Source: Galeruca laticollis (taxonomy: Eukaryota > Arthropoda > Insecta > Coleoptera > Chrysomelidae). From it: 64,000 nt of DNA. Both the position numbers and the translations under genes were made by a program. The DNA lies in contig OY998175.1 in the NCBI GenBank assembly GCA_963921935.1, positions 264,423,709 through 264,487,708 on the forward strand, given 5' to 3'. Shown in pieces: positions 8,740 to 19,072 of the stretch. The first letter of the stretch is position 1; each line of letters begins with the position of its first letter. The notes beneath the pieces are model-generated. The model searched no databases. It was not told where the DNA came from and was given only the letters and a program-made list of their open reading frames with translations.

Positions 8740-9353
8740 CATCTTGTCAATGACGTTGTTTGTACTTATCTCCCCTAAATCTGAGCAGAGTTCTTGGCGC
8801 TTCTCTGCCCATTGTGGGCATTCGAAGACAGTGTGATTTGGGTCATCTACAGCTGCCCCGTAGTGTGATTTGGGTCATCTACAGCTGCCCCGCGGCATAT
8901 GCAACTTTCATTTATCTTTTTTTTAATTTTAAAAGTAAAAGTGCCGGAAGTACGGTGGCCTGAGAGGAACTGAGTAAGATGGTAGGATACTGTCCCCCGT
9001 TTCTCATTGTGCCAAGGTCGAATATTCCGGATAAGGCGTCTGGTCGATATTTCTGGGCCGCTCTGCCTCCCTTCCTGCCATTGCTGCGGAATCCTCCCCC
9101 TCTCCATCTTTTTTTTGACAACCGAAGTTGTAACAGCTATGTGGAATATTCTCCTCCTCTCTTCCGCCAGAAGGTACAGCGGAATGAGACCAGCAATAAT
9201 CATTGCAGATGCACCTGAAATGGTGCAGTAAGCAGAACAGACTCTAAGCACAATGCTTCGCTGTGTCTTCATAAGTCTTATTTTGTTGACTTCTGAATAT
9301 GTTTTGAGGGGCCAAATTGGCGAACCGTATAAGATTACACTTTGACACACCAT
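8740..9353 (-). pseudogene. R1-type ORF2 C-terminal region with Cys/His motif
   Basis: The frame 8847-9353 covers the region after RT, ending C-I-C-R-G-A-A-V-D-D-P-N-H-T. This is the start of the C-terminal zinc-binding motif usual for R1-type ORF2. A 32-base tandem duplication (8832-8895) shifts the frame at that point. Beyond it the motif's remaining residues (V-F-E-C-P-Q-W-A-E-K-R) can be read in another frame. Confidence 0.75.
8832..8895. repeat. 32-base perfect tandem duplication
   Basis: The unit starting GTGTGATTTGGGTCATCTAC is present twice, head to tail. As 32 is not a multiple of three it breaks the C-terminal zinc motif of the LINE. Confidence 0.9.
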
Positions 9354-9398
9354 CGCCAGAATTCGCCACTTCAGTGGTGTTGGTCCTCTTATATTTGG

Positions 9399-10573
9399 TT
9401 AAAGACAATTTAGAGCTTTTATTGTTTTCTCAGCCTTCAGACAGGTTTCTCGGATGTGGTTTGTCATAATTAGCCTTCGGTCTAGGTGGAATCCCAAATA
9501 TTTAACTGTTCCCTGGGGTTTTATTTCTTGGCATTGCATTTTAAATTTTATCGCATCGGTCTTCCTTTTATAGCTAAGAAGAATAGCTTCGGTTTTTTCA
9601 GGAGCAATCTCGAGATGGTGTTGAGTCATCCAATGAAATACAAGATCAAGAGTATGGTTTGCCTTATCAATCATTTGGTTGGAGGTCCGAGAAGCTACGA
9701 ATACCGCTAGATCTTCGGCATAGCACAATATTACAACTCCACTTGGCGTTGGAAGGTTCATTACTTCGTTATATAGAATATTCCACATACTAGGGCCGAG
9801 AACCGAGTTCTGTAGAACACCACCAAAAACTTGTCTTTCAAGGTCCCTCTTCAGGATAATTACTCTTTAATCCATGTAGGAATTCAAAATGTTCTTAAGG
9901 TATGCACTCACCCCTATTCTGTTAAGCTGCTCGCTGATGACTGTCCAGGATGCGGTGTTAAACGCATTTTTACCATCCACCAAAATTAATTCACAATGTT
10001 TTCCTTTGTTTGCTGCTACCATGTCTTGAATCTTGTCCATTGCATGTGAAGTATACCGTCCTTCGCGGAATCCAAATTGGTTTTCGTGGAAGCCGTTAAT
10101 TTTGTTTTGCTATTTCGCAATCAACCGGGTATTTGAGAGTCTTTCGTAGACTTTTCCAATTCCATCTATTAATCAAACTGGGCGATATTTTGCAGGGTCG
10201 CCGAAAGACTTTCTTGGTTTCTTGATAACGATTGCTTGGTTCTTTTCCATTATCCTGGAAAATATTGCCTGGTTAAAGACGAATTATAAAAACTTACAAA
10301 AAATTGGACATTACTATCAATCACAGATTTTATTATCACAGATGGTATATTATCTGGGCCTGGGGCTTTGCCAATCTTGATTCTATCACAGGCATCCAAT
10401 ATTTCCTGGTTTTTAAGCATATCACAGTCCTGTATTACAGTTAGTTCTTTCTGTCGCTGTTTTCTATTTGGGTAGTTGGTGACAAACAGCTCCTTATAAT
10501 GTCTCTCCTTTTCCCCTCTAGACATTTCAACACGAGTCGGCATTTTTTGTAATTGAGCTCTTGTTATTCGCAA
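9399..10573 (-). pseudogene. R1-type reverse transcriptase
   Basis: The segment 10250-10573 contains K-I-G-K-A-P-G-P-D-N-I-P (start of RT). At 9790-10250, in other frames, are F-G-F-R-E-G-R and L-V-D-G-K-N-A-F-N (motif A aspartate). At 9399-9788 comes L-C-Y-A-E-D-L-A-V-F, where the catalytic Y-A-D-D has become Y-A-E-D, then K-T-E and the thumb. Stops and frame changes between these blocks rule out a working enzyme. Confidence 0.85.
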
Positions 10574-10632
10574 GCCCTGGCCAAATATGTCGTCTTCGAG
10601 GTCATTACAAAGGTTTTGCCAAGCTCACCTTT

Positions 10633-11570
10633 TTAATGTTCTGATTTCAGTCTTAAGCATATTTTTGCAGTCTTGTATTCTCTATATTTTTCTTCACGCC
10701 GGTTTGGGTCATTTGTTATTCTCTGAAAGAGGCGCCTCTTGTGATGAACATCTAAGATGGCCTCTTGTATTGACTCGTTCCACCAGTAAGGCAAGCGATA
10801 GTCCTCATTGCAGCAAACTCTCGGTGTGCATTCTTGGTAAGCCTTGCGGATGCGACTCACCAGATAAGAAACACTCGTAGGATCCAGCATACCTCTGGTC
10901 CTTTCTCTAAACATGTGAATTAGTAATTCTTTATTCGATTCACCAAACCTTGTTTTCTTCATCTTGACTACAGGCTTCACGGTTAAAATAAACCTTTTTT
11001 CCGTCACGTCAGGATCCACAAGCACCATCCACTGATGGTCTTGTCGTTGTATTCGGTCACACACCACAGTAAGATCGATGTATGCTTGCCCAGTGTCTCT
11101 AACAAGCATGGGGACAAATCCATCAATAATGACATTTAAGTTCATAGCATTGCACCAGGACAAGAATTCTCTGCCCCTACAGTTTGTTACTCTGCCCCCC
11201 CCCCAGACTCCGTTCTTTGAGTTAAAATCTCCAGTTATCACAAATGGTGTGTTTTTGTTCCCATGGCGAAGGTGCAGAACTACATCCTGCAACTCTCATA
11301 AACAGTTTTGGAAGCTTTGAAAAGGGATGTTTGGGGAGATATACACTGACATTACAAACAGGTTCGTATACTGGACACACACAAAACAGTTCCCACTGAA
11401 CACATTTAAAACAGGCATAGAGCTATTTATATTAACAATTAAAGCGTCTTTGGTAGGGTTTACTTATACATTCCTATTTCCAGTTCCACAGTTTTTGATA
11501 TTGGGCTCGCTGATGCAAATAACATCACATTTCTTGTTAGCAACAGTAAGTGCAGCAATGTCATGGCCTG
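10633..11570 (-). pseudogene. R1-type apurinic-like endonuclease
   Basis: The open part (10633-11292) has I-T-G-D-F-N-S-K-N-G-V-W-G and R-G-R-E-F-L-S-W, then Y-I-D-L-T-V, the core motifs of LINE endonucleases that nick the target DNA. The N-terminal half lies at 11300-11570 behind stops and includes residues fitting I-C-I-S-E-P-N. The normally conserved S-D-H near the end is not clearly visible (D-H-Q-W is present). Confidence 0.8.
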
Positions 11571-11575
11571 GGGCA

Positions 11576-13284
11576 CTACGATTGGCGTTGATTTGTAATA
11601 TTTTCATTACTGGAGTAAAGTTTTTGACGTTTCATTCTTTTAGTCGTACTCAGGGCTCTACGGAATCTAATGCATTTTCCGGTAATTGACTTATGCGTCT
11701 CTTTGCAAACTGGGCAGAACGGTTCATCTTTGCATTCTTTTGACAGATGTCCTTCCTTTCCACAATTATAGCAGCAATTTCTGCGATCTGGACCATTACA
11801 CTCTTCAGTCTGGTGGTTGTATAACCAGCATCTACAGCAACGATCGACTCTCACTCTGGGTTCGATTCTGCAATTCGATAGCCCAATACGAATATACGGA
11901 TTCTGGGTTAATTCCCGGGCCTTGTCTTCAGATACAGATATTGTGACTGCCAAAGTGTTGCCAGCATTCGGCCTGAGATTTCCAATAGTGCAGTTTTCCT
12001 TAATCTGCTCCCCGACCTTTCGCTCTATTGCCCCAGCCACATCTACTGTTGCTGTTGCATCAATCCCATGAATATGGAATTTTTTTTTAGGCCAATGGGT
12101 ACCCCTTGAGCTCATTTTCATATTGGTGGATTCCACTGCTGCTTTTAACGAATTCATTGCTTCCTAGTTCTTGTCAATGGTTATTAGAACCTTGCCGTAT
12201 TTTGTTTCTCTGATTTGCCTTATGCTTTCAGCATCTTTTGTATTTTAACAGCTTCCTTTATGGTCTTCAGAGCTTATAGGTACATATTATTGTGCTTGCT
12301 GACTATAAGGGCGTATGGTGTTGGTTGTCGTTTGCTTGTCACGGGCTAAACACTTTCCGTTTTCTGGCTTTTTAGTGGTATAGATGAAAACCTCTATACC
12401 CAAACTATGAAAGACACACTGAACGAGTTTCTTAAACTTCCCCAGGGTCATATTGTCAACATGTTGCAGTGCAACCTGACCATCTCTGACAGCCCTTAGG
12501 GAATTCCATAGGTCTTCTTCACTGAAAATTTGTGACAATTTTATAATTTTCTGAGTGATTGTGTCTTGCCCATGCTCAGTCCTGAGTTTTGTGACTTGCT
12601 CAATCACTGTATATTATTCATTGGTGTCAACAATGCCTGGAAACCTATATTTGTACCGTTTGTATTCCTACAGTCATATTCCGATCACTGAGTTCTACTA
12701 TTACCACCTTGGTTACCATCGTCTTGGCCTCCAGGGGATCGCCAACAATCAGTTCTGTGGTACTGTATGCTTCATCACTCCACTCCACATCGATTATGTA
12801 CTTGCACTCCGAAAAGTCTAAAACTGTCCCTAGTGATCTAATTATCTCACGATCGTTTGTCAATATTGTTTGGGTTTCTTTCTCTTTGGTTTCCGTATTT
12901 TTACAGCTGCCTGTTTTGGCGCTATCTTTTTCAACGTCCATTTCTCTCAACAAAGATAGAAGCTTTGCGATGCTGGCGACCAAATCTCTTCGAGTGTTGT
13001 GGTTTTCCTTCGCTATTTTCGCTGAATTTGCCATTTCAGCTTTGCCTTTTAGGATCCATTCACATATATCATATGCATCTTCTCTTTTTAAAAGTGGTGT
13101 TTCTTTTCCGTTTCGACGGATTTTCTTGAGCGTCTACTAGGCTGCCGTCCTTGGAAGTGATGCGTACTGATTCCTTTGGGTTCTCCAAGTTATCACTTGA
13201 TGGAAAGCTCCATGACAAACTTCGCTGCGTCGGTGATCTAGGAGTAACGCTTGATCTTCTATTATGTTTATCTAACAGTTCCAT
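11576..13284 (-). pseudogene. R1-type ORF1 (gag-like) with three zinc knuckles
   Basis: Fragments at 13069-13284, 12645-13034, 12287-12607 and 11576-12157 are successive parts of one protein, divided by stops or frameshifts. The last holds three knuckles: C-x2-C-x4-H-x4-C twice, then C-P-V-C-K-E-T-H-K-S-I-T-G-K-C. Such proteins bind the element RNA. The first ATG (13284) is two bases from the target duplication, so there is almost no 5' leader and the copy may be slightly 5' truncated. Confidence 0.75.
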
Positions 13285-13286
13285 TT

Positions 13287-13296
13287 CAAATGTTCT
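13287..13296. repeat. Target-site duplication, right copy
   Basis: CAAATGTTCT, the partner of 8448-8457, at the 5' end of the nested minus-strand LINE. Confidence 0.8.
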
Positions 13297-13685
13297 ACAT
13301 GTTCATGATCATTTCGCATGTCCAACCTCTCCTTCAGCTGCTCGAAGTCATCCGTGTCTTTCTGAGGTATCGTCTGAAGTACTTCTAAGGCATCTTTCCG
13401 AAGCGCGATGGTTAAGTTATTCACTCCAGCCGCTACTTCAAACTGTTTTACATAATTGGTCCACATTTTTCCATTGAACGTTGGGGTATTGACTCGGGTG
13501 AAACTGCCAATGTCTTCTAACTTAGGGTGTGTTTCTGGCATGCAAGGTTTTGTTTGCTCGGTCTTCTTTTCTCCTGCTGGCGCGTCTTGAATTCTTATAT
13601 CTGTCATCTTTCTTTCTAATTCCTTGATTTCCTCTTCCATCGTTGTCATCGTATTCTCGATTTTCTCGTCCATCGTTGACATCAT
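13287..13685 (-). pseudogene. gag central part of the LTR element
   Basis: The 137-residue frame has a charged coiled-coil start (E-E-I-K-E-L-E-R-K-M) followed by P-T-F-N-G-K-M-W-T-N-Y-V-K-Q-F-E, a pattern typical of Ty3/gypsy gag ('F-x-G' then W/Y-x-x-F). It ends R-L-D-M-R-N-D-H-E-H-V-E-H-L, where the LINE interrupts it. The protein resumes at 8447. Confidence 0.8.
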
Positions 13686-13785
13686 ATTCTCAATTTCAGA
13701 TTTAAGGGACGGAATTTAATTTTCAACGTCAGCGGCAATGTCGTTTTTCATTAATAAGATATCAGCAGATATATGCAGAAATTTT

Positions 13786-14016
13786 CTAGTCAATACTAGC
13801 AGAAATGTCGTTCTTCATAGCAAAAATTGACGACATTAAGGTGGAAACCTCGTCATTAAATAAAACTGTTTCTGGATCAAAGCTGTCATTTTCCAGTGCC
13901 ACTTTAAGTCTCTCTACTAATTTACTTTTCTTACCGGACGTTCCTAACTCACAATTTTCCAATTCTGCTATTAGTTCCGTCACTTTCAGGTCATTAGTCA
14001 TTAGTTTCTTGGCCAT
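13786..14016 (-). CDS. gag N-terminus with SAP-like domain
   Basis: The 76-residue frame starts 45 bases from the 5' LTR. L-K-V-T-E-L-I-A-E-L-E-N-C-E-L-G-T-S-G-K-K-S matches the helix-turn-helix pattern of a SAP domain, a DNA/chromatin-binding motif. A frame break separates it from the rest of gag at ~13690-13790. A nuclear-targeting role is an inference. Confidence 0.7.
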   Translation of the reverse strand: MAKKLMTNDLKVTELIAELENCELGTSGKKSKLVERLKVALENDSFDPETVLFNDEVSTLMSSIFAMKNDISASID

Positions 14017-14043
14017 TTTTACGTAACAATTTATTTATATTAT

Positions 14044-14060
14044 CGCACTTATGACACCAA
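14044..14060 (-). promoter_or_regulatory. Primer-binding site next to 5' LTR
   Basis: Just inside the 5' LTR the minus strand reads TTGGTGTCATAAGTGCGA. TGGTGTCA-type sites in insect elements pair with the end of a leucine tRNA; that assignment is from memory. Confidence 0.6.
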
Positions 14061-14500
14061 TGTAATGCTTTTCTTATTTATTTAAAAGTTTTGATACGAT
14101 GGGTGGGATAAATTCATACACACTGCAGGTTCACTCACTTAATTTATTTGTTCACTGATCTATTCACTAATTTATATTATATACTCAGTATATGCATTTA
14201 ATTTCCTTGTAATATTTACTTTTTCAATTGTTTATCTCACGAGATCACTCTATAAACTGACTTCTCCCGCTGTACGGTTTTTATTATATTATGACCTTTT
14301 TATTCCAGATCATTCTAGAATACGGCTCATACACAAACGGCCTACCTGGAAGTCTCTAGATTAGACTAGTCACAAAACCAATTTCTAGATAAGAATAGTC
14401 GTAAAAAATAATGTTAAACAGTTCGAAGAAATTTTAACTCTCATACATAGCGTAGACAGAGTCGGATTAGGTCACTACACTAGTGTGCGATTTCGTAACA
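14061..14500 (-). repeat. 5' LTR of the gypsy-type element
   Basis: 440 bases from TGTAATG to CGTAACA, matching 4849-5889 (without its insert) and 51713-52188. ATAA follows at 14501-14504. Confidence 0.9.
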
Positions 14501-14504
14501 ATAA

Positions 14505-15660
14505 TTAGTTTTCAGCCTCAGCATATATAATAATTATTTGGTAGGTACATGCTTCATTATTTTATTGACCTGTCCTAATTGTGAGGAGTTTGGTGATGTT
14601 ATAGTAACTTCCTAGTGAACGTTATTCATTATATTCAGCACTACTTTCTATATATTAACGCAAGTTTATATCGAAATATATATTTTGTGCAGAAGCAGTA
14701 GACTGCATTTTTTCAGCATCGTCTTAGTTTTAGCACAAGTTAACACAATATTTTAAAATGTAGTGAACTGGTTATCGCTATTCTCGAGCAATGGTCTTCA
14801 AACTACATCCTGTGGACCAGCTATTTCCCGCTTGTATAATAAATCCACCTGCAAGAAATGATGGCTTAATGTTCTCGCTGTTGCTTCGGGGAGTTGAATA
14901 ATGATAGTAATTCGGTTTCAACTAGCTGTTAGGTGACATTTATTGACATCTTTAATACACAAAAAATATAAGATAAGTATATCAACCAATAAATAATTGG
15001 AACGAATCTCTATAACAATGTAAAACTTCCAAAAAGTACCAATAAGATTAATGTAATTGCGATATTCAACTCACAAAATCTGTTTGCAAAATATTCTCAC
15101 TGCTCATCAGTTAACTTAGATCAAAAAATATTCACGATGTATATTATTTTGGATAAAGTTGACCCCATAAATATATTCAGAGCAAATTGAAGGGAAATTG
15201 TACCAGTAGAAAACTCCTATTGAATTCCAATTAATATGAGTTTGGATATTTCTTTCCAATCATAAATCACTGCACTATGAACCAATAATTTCCAGTTAAA
15301 GTTCAGAGGCTATAATTTCAGTGTTAGTATCTGGGGAATTCTCAACTTTATGGCCAATGTTAACAAAGTTTGAAAAGCGAGTATAAAATTTATCTTGCAA
15401 GCACTGACATCTTCGATTGAAAAAACGACAGAAACTCAGTACATGCAGTGTGGCTGTATGCTTTATATGTTTTGGAATGAGTGGAAAATTTTCACGTAGT
15501 TATCATCAGAACGAAATAATTCAATTTTTTGCTACAACAATTCTAAAATTCAGTTTATTCATTATATGGTGACAAATTCAACTTCCATAACAATTGACAA
15601 CGATGCTTTCCATTTGAAAAATCATAGTGCTATGTTCAAAATAGTGCTGCCGAAATTATC
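14505..15660. other. No recognised feature
   Basis: About 1.15 kb of AT-rich sequence without a sizeable frame or repeat that I could recognise. Confidence 0.5.
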
Positions 15661-15681
15661 CGTAACCAAGTCCGCGTCCGC

Positions 15682-16250
15682 TTACGGCAGTGCTCCTAAT
15701 GTTTGATGGTGATATGCTTTCGAATTTAATTGATTAATTCTTAGAAGATTATATGTCTCCTTCAATATACCCGAGATAAATTCAGTGCCCTTATCCGTGA
15801 GGATTTCTTGGGGTATACCATACCTCAAAATAAAATTTGCTACAAATGACTTTGCAACCGTAGTGGCTCCTTTATTTTTCAACAAATTTACTTATATCAC
15901 ATTGTAAGGTTAGGATATATCGGTTGCTTCCCAAATCTTCGTCCAATGGACCTACAAGACCTAAATGATTTTTTTTTAAATCAATCCGTACCTTGCTGTG
16001 GTTGTTAGTTCCATGGGTTGTTTATGAGATTTAGTATGCTTATAGCGTTGACAATCTTCACATTTTTTAATAAACTGTTTAAAATTCCTGTGTAAATTTG
16101 GCCAGGAGTGTGATTTTCTTATATTATTGAACACTGTACTAATACCAGCGTGACCTCCCGTTAATGAAATGTGGTGTTTTAATTTTATTTCTAGAACATC
16201 CCGATAATATTCTGTGAGGAATATATAAGTCTTACCTTTACATCGAAGTT
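15682..16250 (-). pseudogene. Ty3/gypsy integrase fragment of a second family
   Basis: On the minus strand a zinc-binding domain is readable (H-H-I-S-L-T-G-G-H-A-G, then C-E-D-C-Q-R-Y). After a stop come L-V-G-P-L-D-E-D-L-G and the core with L-T-D-K-G-T-E-F-I-S-G, ending Y-H-H-Q-T-L-G-A-L. The first and second catalytic aspartate regions remain; the sequence stops just before the catalytic glutamate. It differs from the integrase at 6416-7446 and resembles the 297/17.6/gypsy branch. No LTR is attached. Confidence 0.8.
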
Positions 16251-16530
16251 CGTTTTCTCTCGACTCCGTTGGTTGGTGCTGGAAATGACTTTGGGAAGGG
16301 AAGGGAGAAATGAGGAAAATACTATACTTGTAGAAATGAATAACTAGACCGAAAAAAAAACATATTATTAACGAACAATAGGAATTGCAAAATAGATATC
16401 AGGACCGACACACTCCGACTCTAATTAACTTCTTCGTTTTATTTTATATCTGATAAAAATTACTCAAAGCGACGTTGCCAAATCCTCCCACAAAATTCTC
16501 CTACTAAATCAAGTTATGCTACGACATACC

Positions 16531-16546
16531 CCCCACCCTGAAAACT
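16531..16546 (-). promoter_or_regulatory. Probable polypurine tract of the BEL/Pao element
   Basis: The minus strand reads TTTTCAGGGTGGGGGGTATG downstream of pol. The purine run AGGGTGGGGGG should adjoin a 3' LTR that would extend leftwards to about 16260, but a matching 5' LTR is not present. Confidence 0.5.
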
Positions 16547-16752
16547 TGTTGTTCAGCCAACTTGCAAATATCATAAATCGATAGATGGGAGATACAGCAT
16601 CGGTAACAATAATTACACACATTAACTGGGTCAGAAAACTGTTTCAAAATAATATCTAACCCATTTTATATAAATACCTAAAATAACATATTTCCATGAA
16701 TTATTTGAATTCAATTAAGATACTAAAAAAATTTAATGAAAAAATAGCTCAT

Positions 16753-17136
16753 TTACTGATTTGGCAGAGAACACACCTTAACCACCGGTCTAGAGTAGGC
16801 GCCTTTATTAGTCCTTACTATCACATTGCGAATAATGCCATCCTTTCCTGGATTAACATCGTTAATAATTACTAACGGCCAACGAATCGGCGGAGAATTG
16901 TCAGTTTTCAAAATAACAGTGGTCCCGATTTTGATATTAGGACATTTTGTACTCCATTTTCCTCTCACTTGCAATGTAGTGAGGTACTCTAAGTGCCAAC
17001 GCTTCCAATAATCTTGTACCATCCTATCTATAATCTGAAACCGATCCAATCTATTTATATCGATGTCTTTCAAGTTATCTGCAGCTAAATTCTCCAATGG
17101 AGTGAGAGTCAAGAAATGGGATGGAGTCAAGGCCAC
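16753..17136 (-). CDS. BEL/Pao integrase C-terminal domain
   Basis: 127 residues with L-T-P-S-H-F-L, Y-W-K-R-W-H-L-E-Y-L-T-T-L-Q, then V-I-L-K-T-D-N...P-I-R-W-P-L and R-P-V-V-K-V-C-S-L-P. This is the module that ends BEL/Pao pol proteins. It overlaps the end of the preceding frame by ten bases in another frame, so a small frameshift separates them. Confidence 0.85.
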   Translation of the reverse strand: MALTPSHFLTLTPLENLAADNLKDIDINRLDRFQIIDRMVQDYWKRWHLEYLTTLQVRGKWSTKCPNIKIGTTVILKTDNSPPIRWPLVIINDVNPGKDGIIRNVIVRTNKGAYSRPVVKVCSLPNQ

Positions 17137-17840
17137 AGATGTTCAAGGGTCGGCGAGAAATTACAAAGAAGCCGAGAGTTTAGCGATGCTGCTACTTGGA
17201 TCAACAAGGTGCTGAATTCCTCATAAGTTGGAAGTTGAATTCCTATTACTCTAAATATAAGAGTTTTTGCATATTTAACATGGCTCTCCCATAATCCACC
17301 CATATGTGGAGCAGCCGGAGTATTGAACCGCCTCTCAATACCATTTATAGATAATTCTGTTTGAAACGCTTCTTTATAGTGCTCAGAATTGACGAACTCA
17401 TTAAGTTCTCGAAGAACAGTTTTTGCACCTACAAAATTTGTACCCTGATCCGAATAAATAACACTACATGGACCTCTCCGAGATAAAAATCTCTTTAAAG
17501 CCTGTAAAAAACTATCTGTCGACAATGAACTACATATAAACAAACAAACATACCCTTTACATACTTGAGCCCCTCTCCGTCTACCAATTGTTATACTGAA
17601 TGAGCCGAAATAGTCAATACCCGTATGAGAAAAAACTTTAGTCTGTTGTAATCTTGATGTCGGAAAATCCGCTACTAAAGGATTTATCATCTTGGGTTTC
17701 AATCTGAAGCACCGACTACATGCATGAATTCGTTGTTGCATGACATTTCTACCTCCCAATATCCAATATTTTTGCCTTAAAATGACTTCCATGAAGTATG
17801 GACGGGTATGAAGATGTATCTTATGATAAAAATCTATCAA
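17127..17840 (-). CDS. BEL/Pao integrase zinc-binding domain and core
   Basis: 237 open residues. The N-terminal part has H-L-H-T-R-P, K-Y-W-I-L-G and C-S-R-C-F-R (H2C2 zinc site). T-G-I-D-Y-F-G holds the first catalytic aspartate, I-Y-S-D-Q-G-T-N-F the second, and H-M-G-G-L-W-E-S the glutamate. All three catalytic residues are intact, so this is the best preserved part of the element. Confidence 0.9.
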   Translation of the reverse strand: MIDFYHKIHLHTRPYFMEVILRQKYWILGGRNVMQQRIHACSRCFRLKPKMINPLVADFPTSRLQQTKVFSHTGIDYFGSFSITIGRRRGAQVCKGYVCLFICSSLSTDSFLQALKRFLSRRGPCSVIYSDQGTNFVGAKTVLRELNEFVNSEHYKEAFQTELSINGIERRFNTPAAPHMGGLWESHVKYAKTLIFRVIGIQLPTYEEFSTLLIQVAASLNSRLLCNFSPTLEHLWP

Positions 17841-17955
17841 TTTCTTCGTAAAAGGATCCTGCCAGGAATTATAATAGGATGGCGAGCCGTGAAAGCAATG
17901 GACGCACTCGCTAACCTACCACCTACCATGAGAACTCCGTTTTCAAGAAAGGAGT

Positions 17956-18944
17956 TTAACTTGAGCAATCTATTCGATATTTTTTTCCCGAATTTAAAAG
18001 TTTGATATCCGATCCAAAATATTTACCTTGTACGATTCTTACCAAAACCAGTTCAGCCTTATTCATTTCACTTGCGATGATAAAACATTTCCCCGAAAGG
18101 GGCTTCTCAAAACGAAGCACCCTTACTGTTATTCGCAGAAGAGTAATATATGAGGATAACCTCATGATCATGTCGTACAATGGATGCGTTTCCGTATACT
18201 CTAATGAAACGAGACCTTTCGTGGAATCAGTATCTTCAACAAAATTCTCAACACACCTTTCCTCGCTAATAGGCCAATTTGCAATCGACAATTTTATCCA
18301 ACTTGGACCCGAAGCCCAGAAGTTATTCTCCATCACTTGAACAGGAGTTGCACCCCTAGATCAAATGTGCGCAGGATTCGTTACTCCAGATGTATGACAC
18401 CACTCAGCATTTGAAATATTTCCTTCTATTTCTGAAACCCTGTTGGCGACAAATATATCTTTCACAAGAGCAAAATTCAACCACTGAAGAACTGTGGTCA
18501 AATCCGAACACGCAACTATTTTTGAAACACAGATTTTATTATTGGAAATTACTGAAACGTGCTTAACCAACCTTGATAAAATGAGAGCTGGAAATAACTC
18601 CAATCGAGGAATTGTAACCATCTGGAAGGGGTAAGAGTGATTTCTCCGTTAACTGCTATTGTTCGCACATACACCACAGCTACATATCCATCCATGCTGG
18701 CATCCGCAAAAGCTACTATCATTACTGGAGATGTTCTCACGGTTCCCATATAACGTGAAAACTTAATATCCATAAGAGCAGACCATTCATCTTTCGGTTT
18801 CAACCACTTCTGGAAAATTTCATAAGGGACCGTATCATCCCAACCAATTTTCAGTGTCCATAGCTCCTTACACAACAGTTTCAAATACAAAATGAACGGT
18901 GATACTAATCTTACTAGATCATAACATCCCACCACCGTAGACAA
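17956..18944 (-). pseudogene. BEL/Pao RNase H and connector
   Basis: The frame 18549-18944 carries F-A-D-A-S-M-D-G-Y-V-A-V-V-Y, the RNase H start with its catalytic aspartate. The frame 18361-18621 has L-E-L-F-P-A-L-I-L-S-R-L-V, the next catalytic glutamate region. Downstream, W-C-H-T-S-G-V-T-N-P-A-H and the connector 17956-18336 lead to integrase. Stops divide the three pieces. Confidence 0.8.
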
Positions 18945-19072
18945 GATTATACGTTTAGTGCAGCTGGAACCCGAAACTGGAAACCGATACCTAAACTATC
19001 CATTTCTGGATTCCAGACCATTTCTGAAATTTTAGTTTTCGTCTTGAAGAGTACCGGTTGTGATGGAATTTT

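Larger units (their letters stand above)
8458..13286 (-). mobile_element. R1-type LINE inserted in gag of the LTR element
   Basis: The minus-strand order is ORF1 with three zinc knuckles, apurinic-type endonuclease, reverse transcriptase and a C-terminal Cys/His motif, without RNase H. This matches the R1 group. The poly-A tail appears on the plus strand as a T run at 8461-8469. A 10-bp duplication flanks it, and the gag frame resumes on both sides, so the insertion site is unambiguous. Several stops and frameshifts, and YAED instead of YADD, show it is dead. Confidence 0.85.
4849..14500 (-). mobile_element. Ty3/gypsy-type LTR retrotransposon, internally deleted, with nested LINE
   Basis: LTRs at 4849-5889 and 14061-14500 both start TGTAATG and end TTTCGTAACA. 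ATAA lies directly outside both ends (4845-4848 and 14501-14504), a 4-bp target duplication. Coding order on the minus strand is gag, then the tail of RNase H, integrase and an extra 3' frame. Protease, RT and most of RNase H are missing. Removing the nested R1-type LINE (8458-13286) and an insert in the 3' LTR leaves about 4.3 kb. A solo LTR of the same family is at 51713-52188. Confidence 0.9.
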
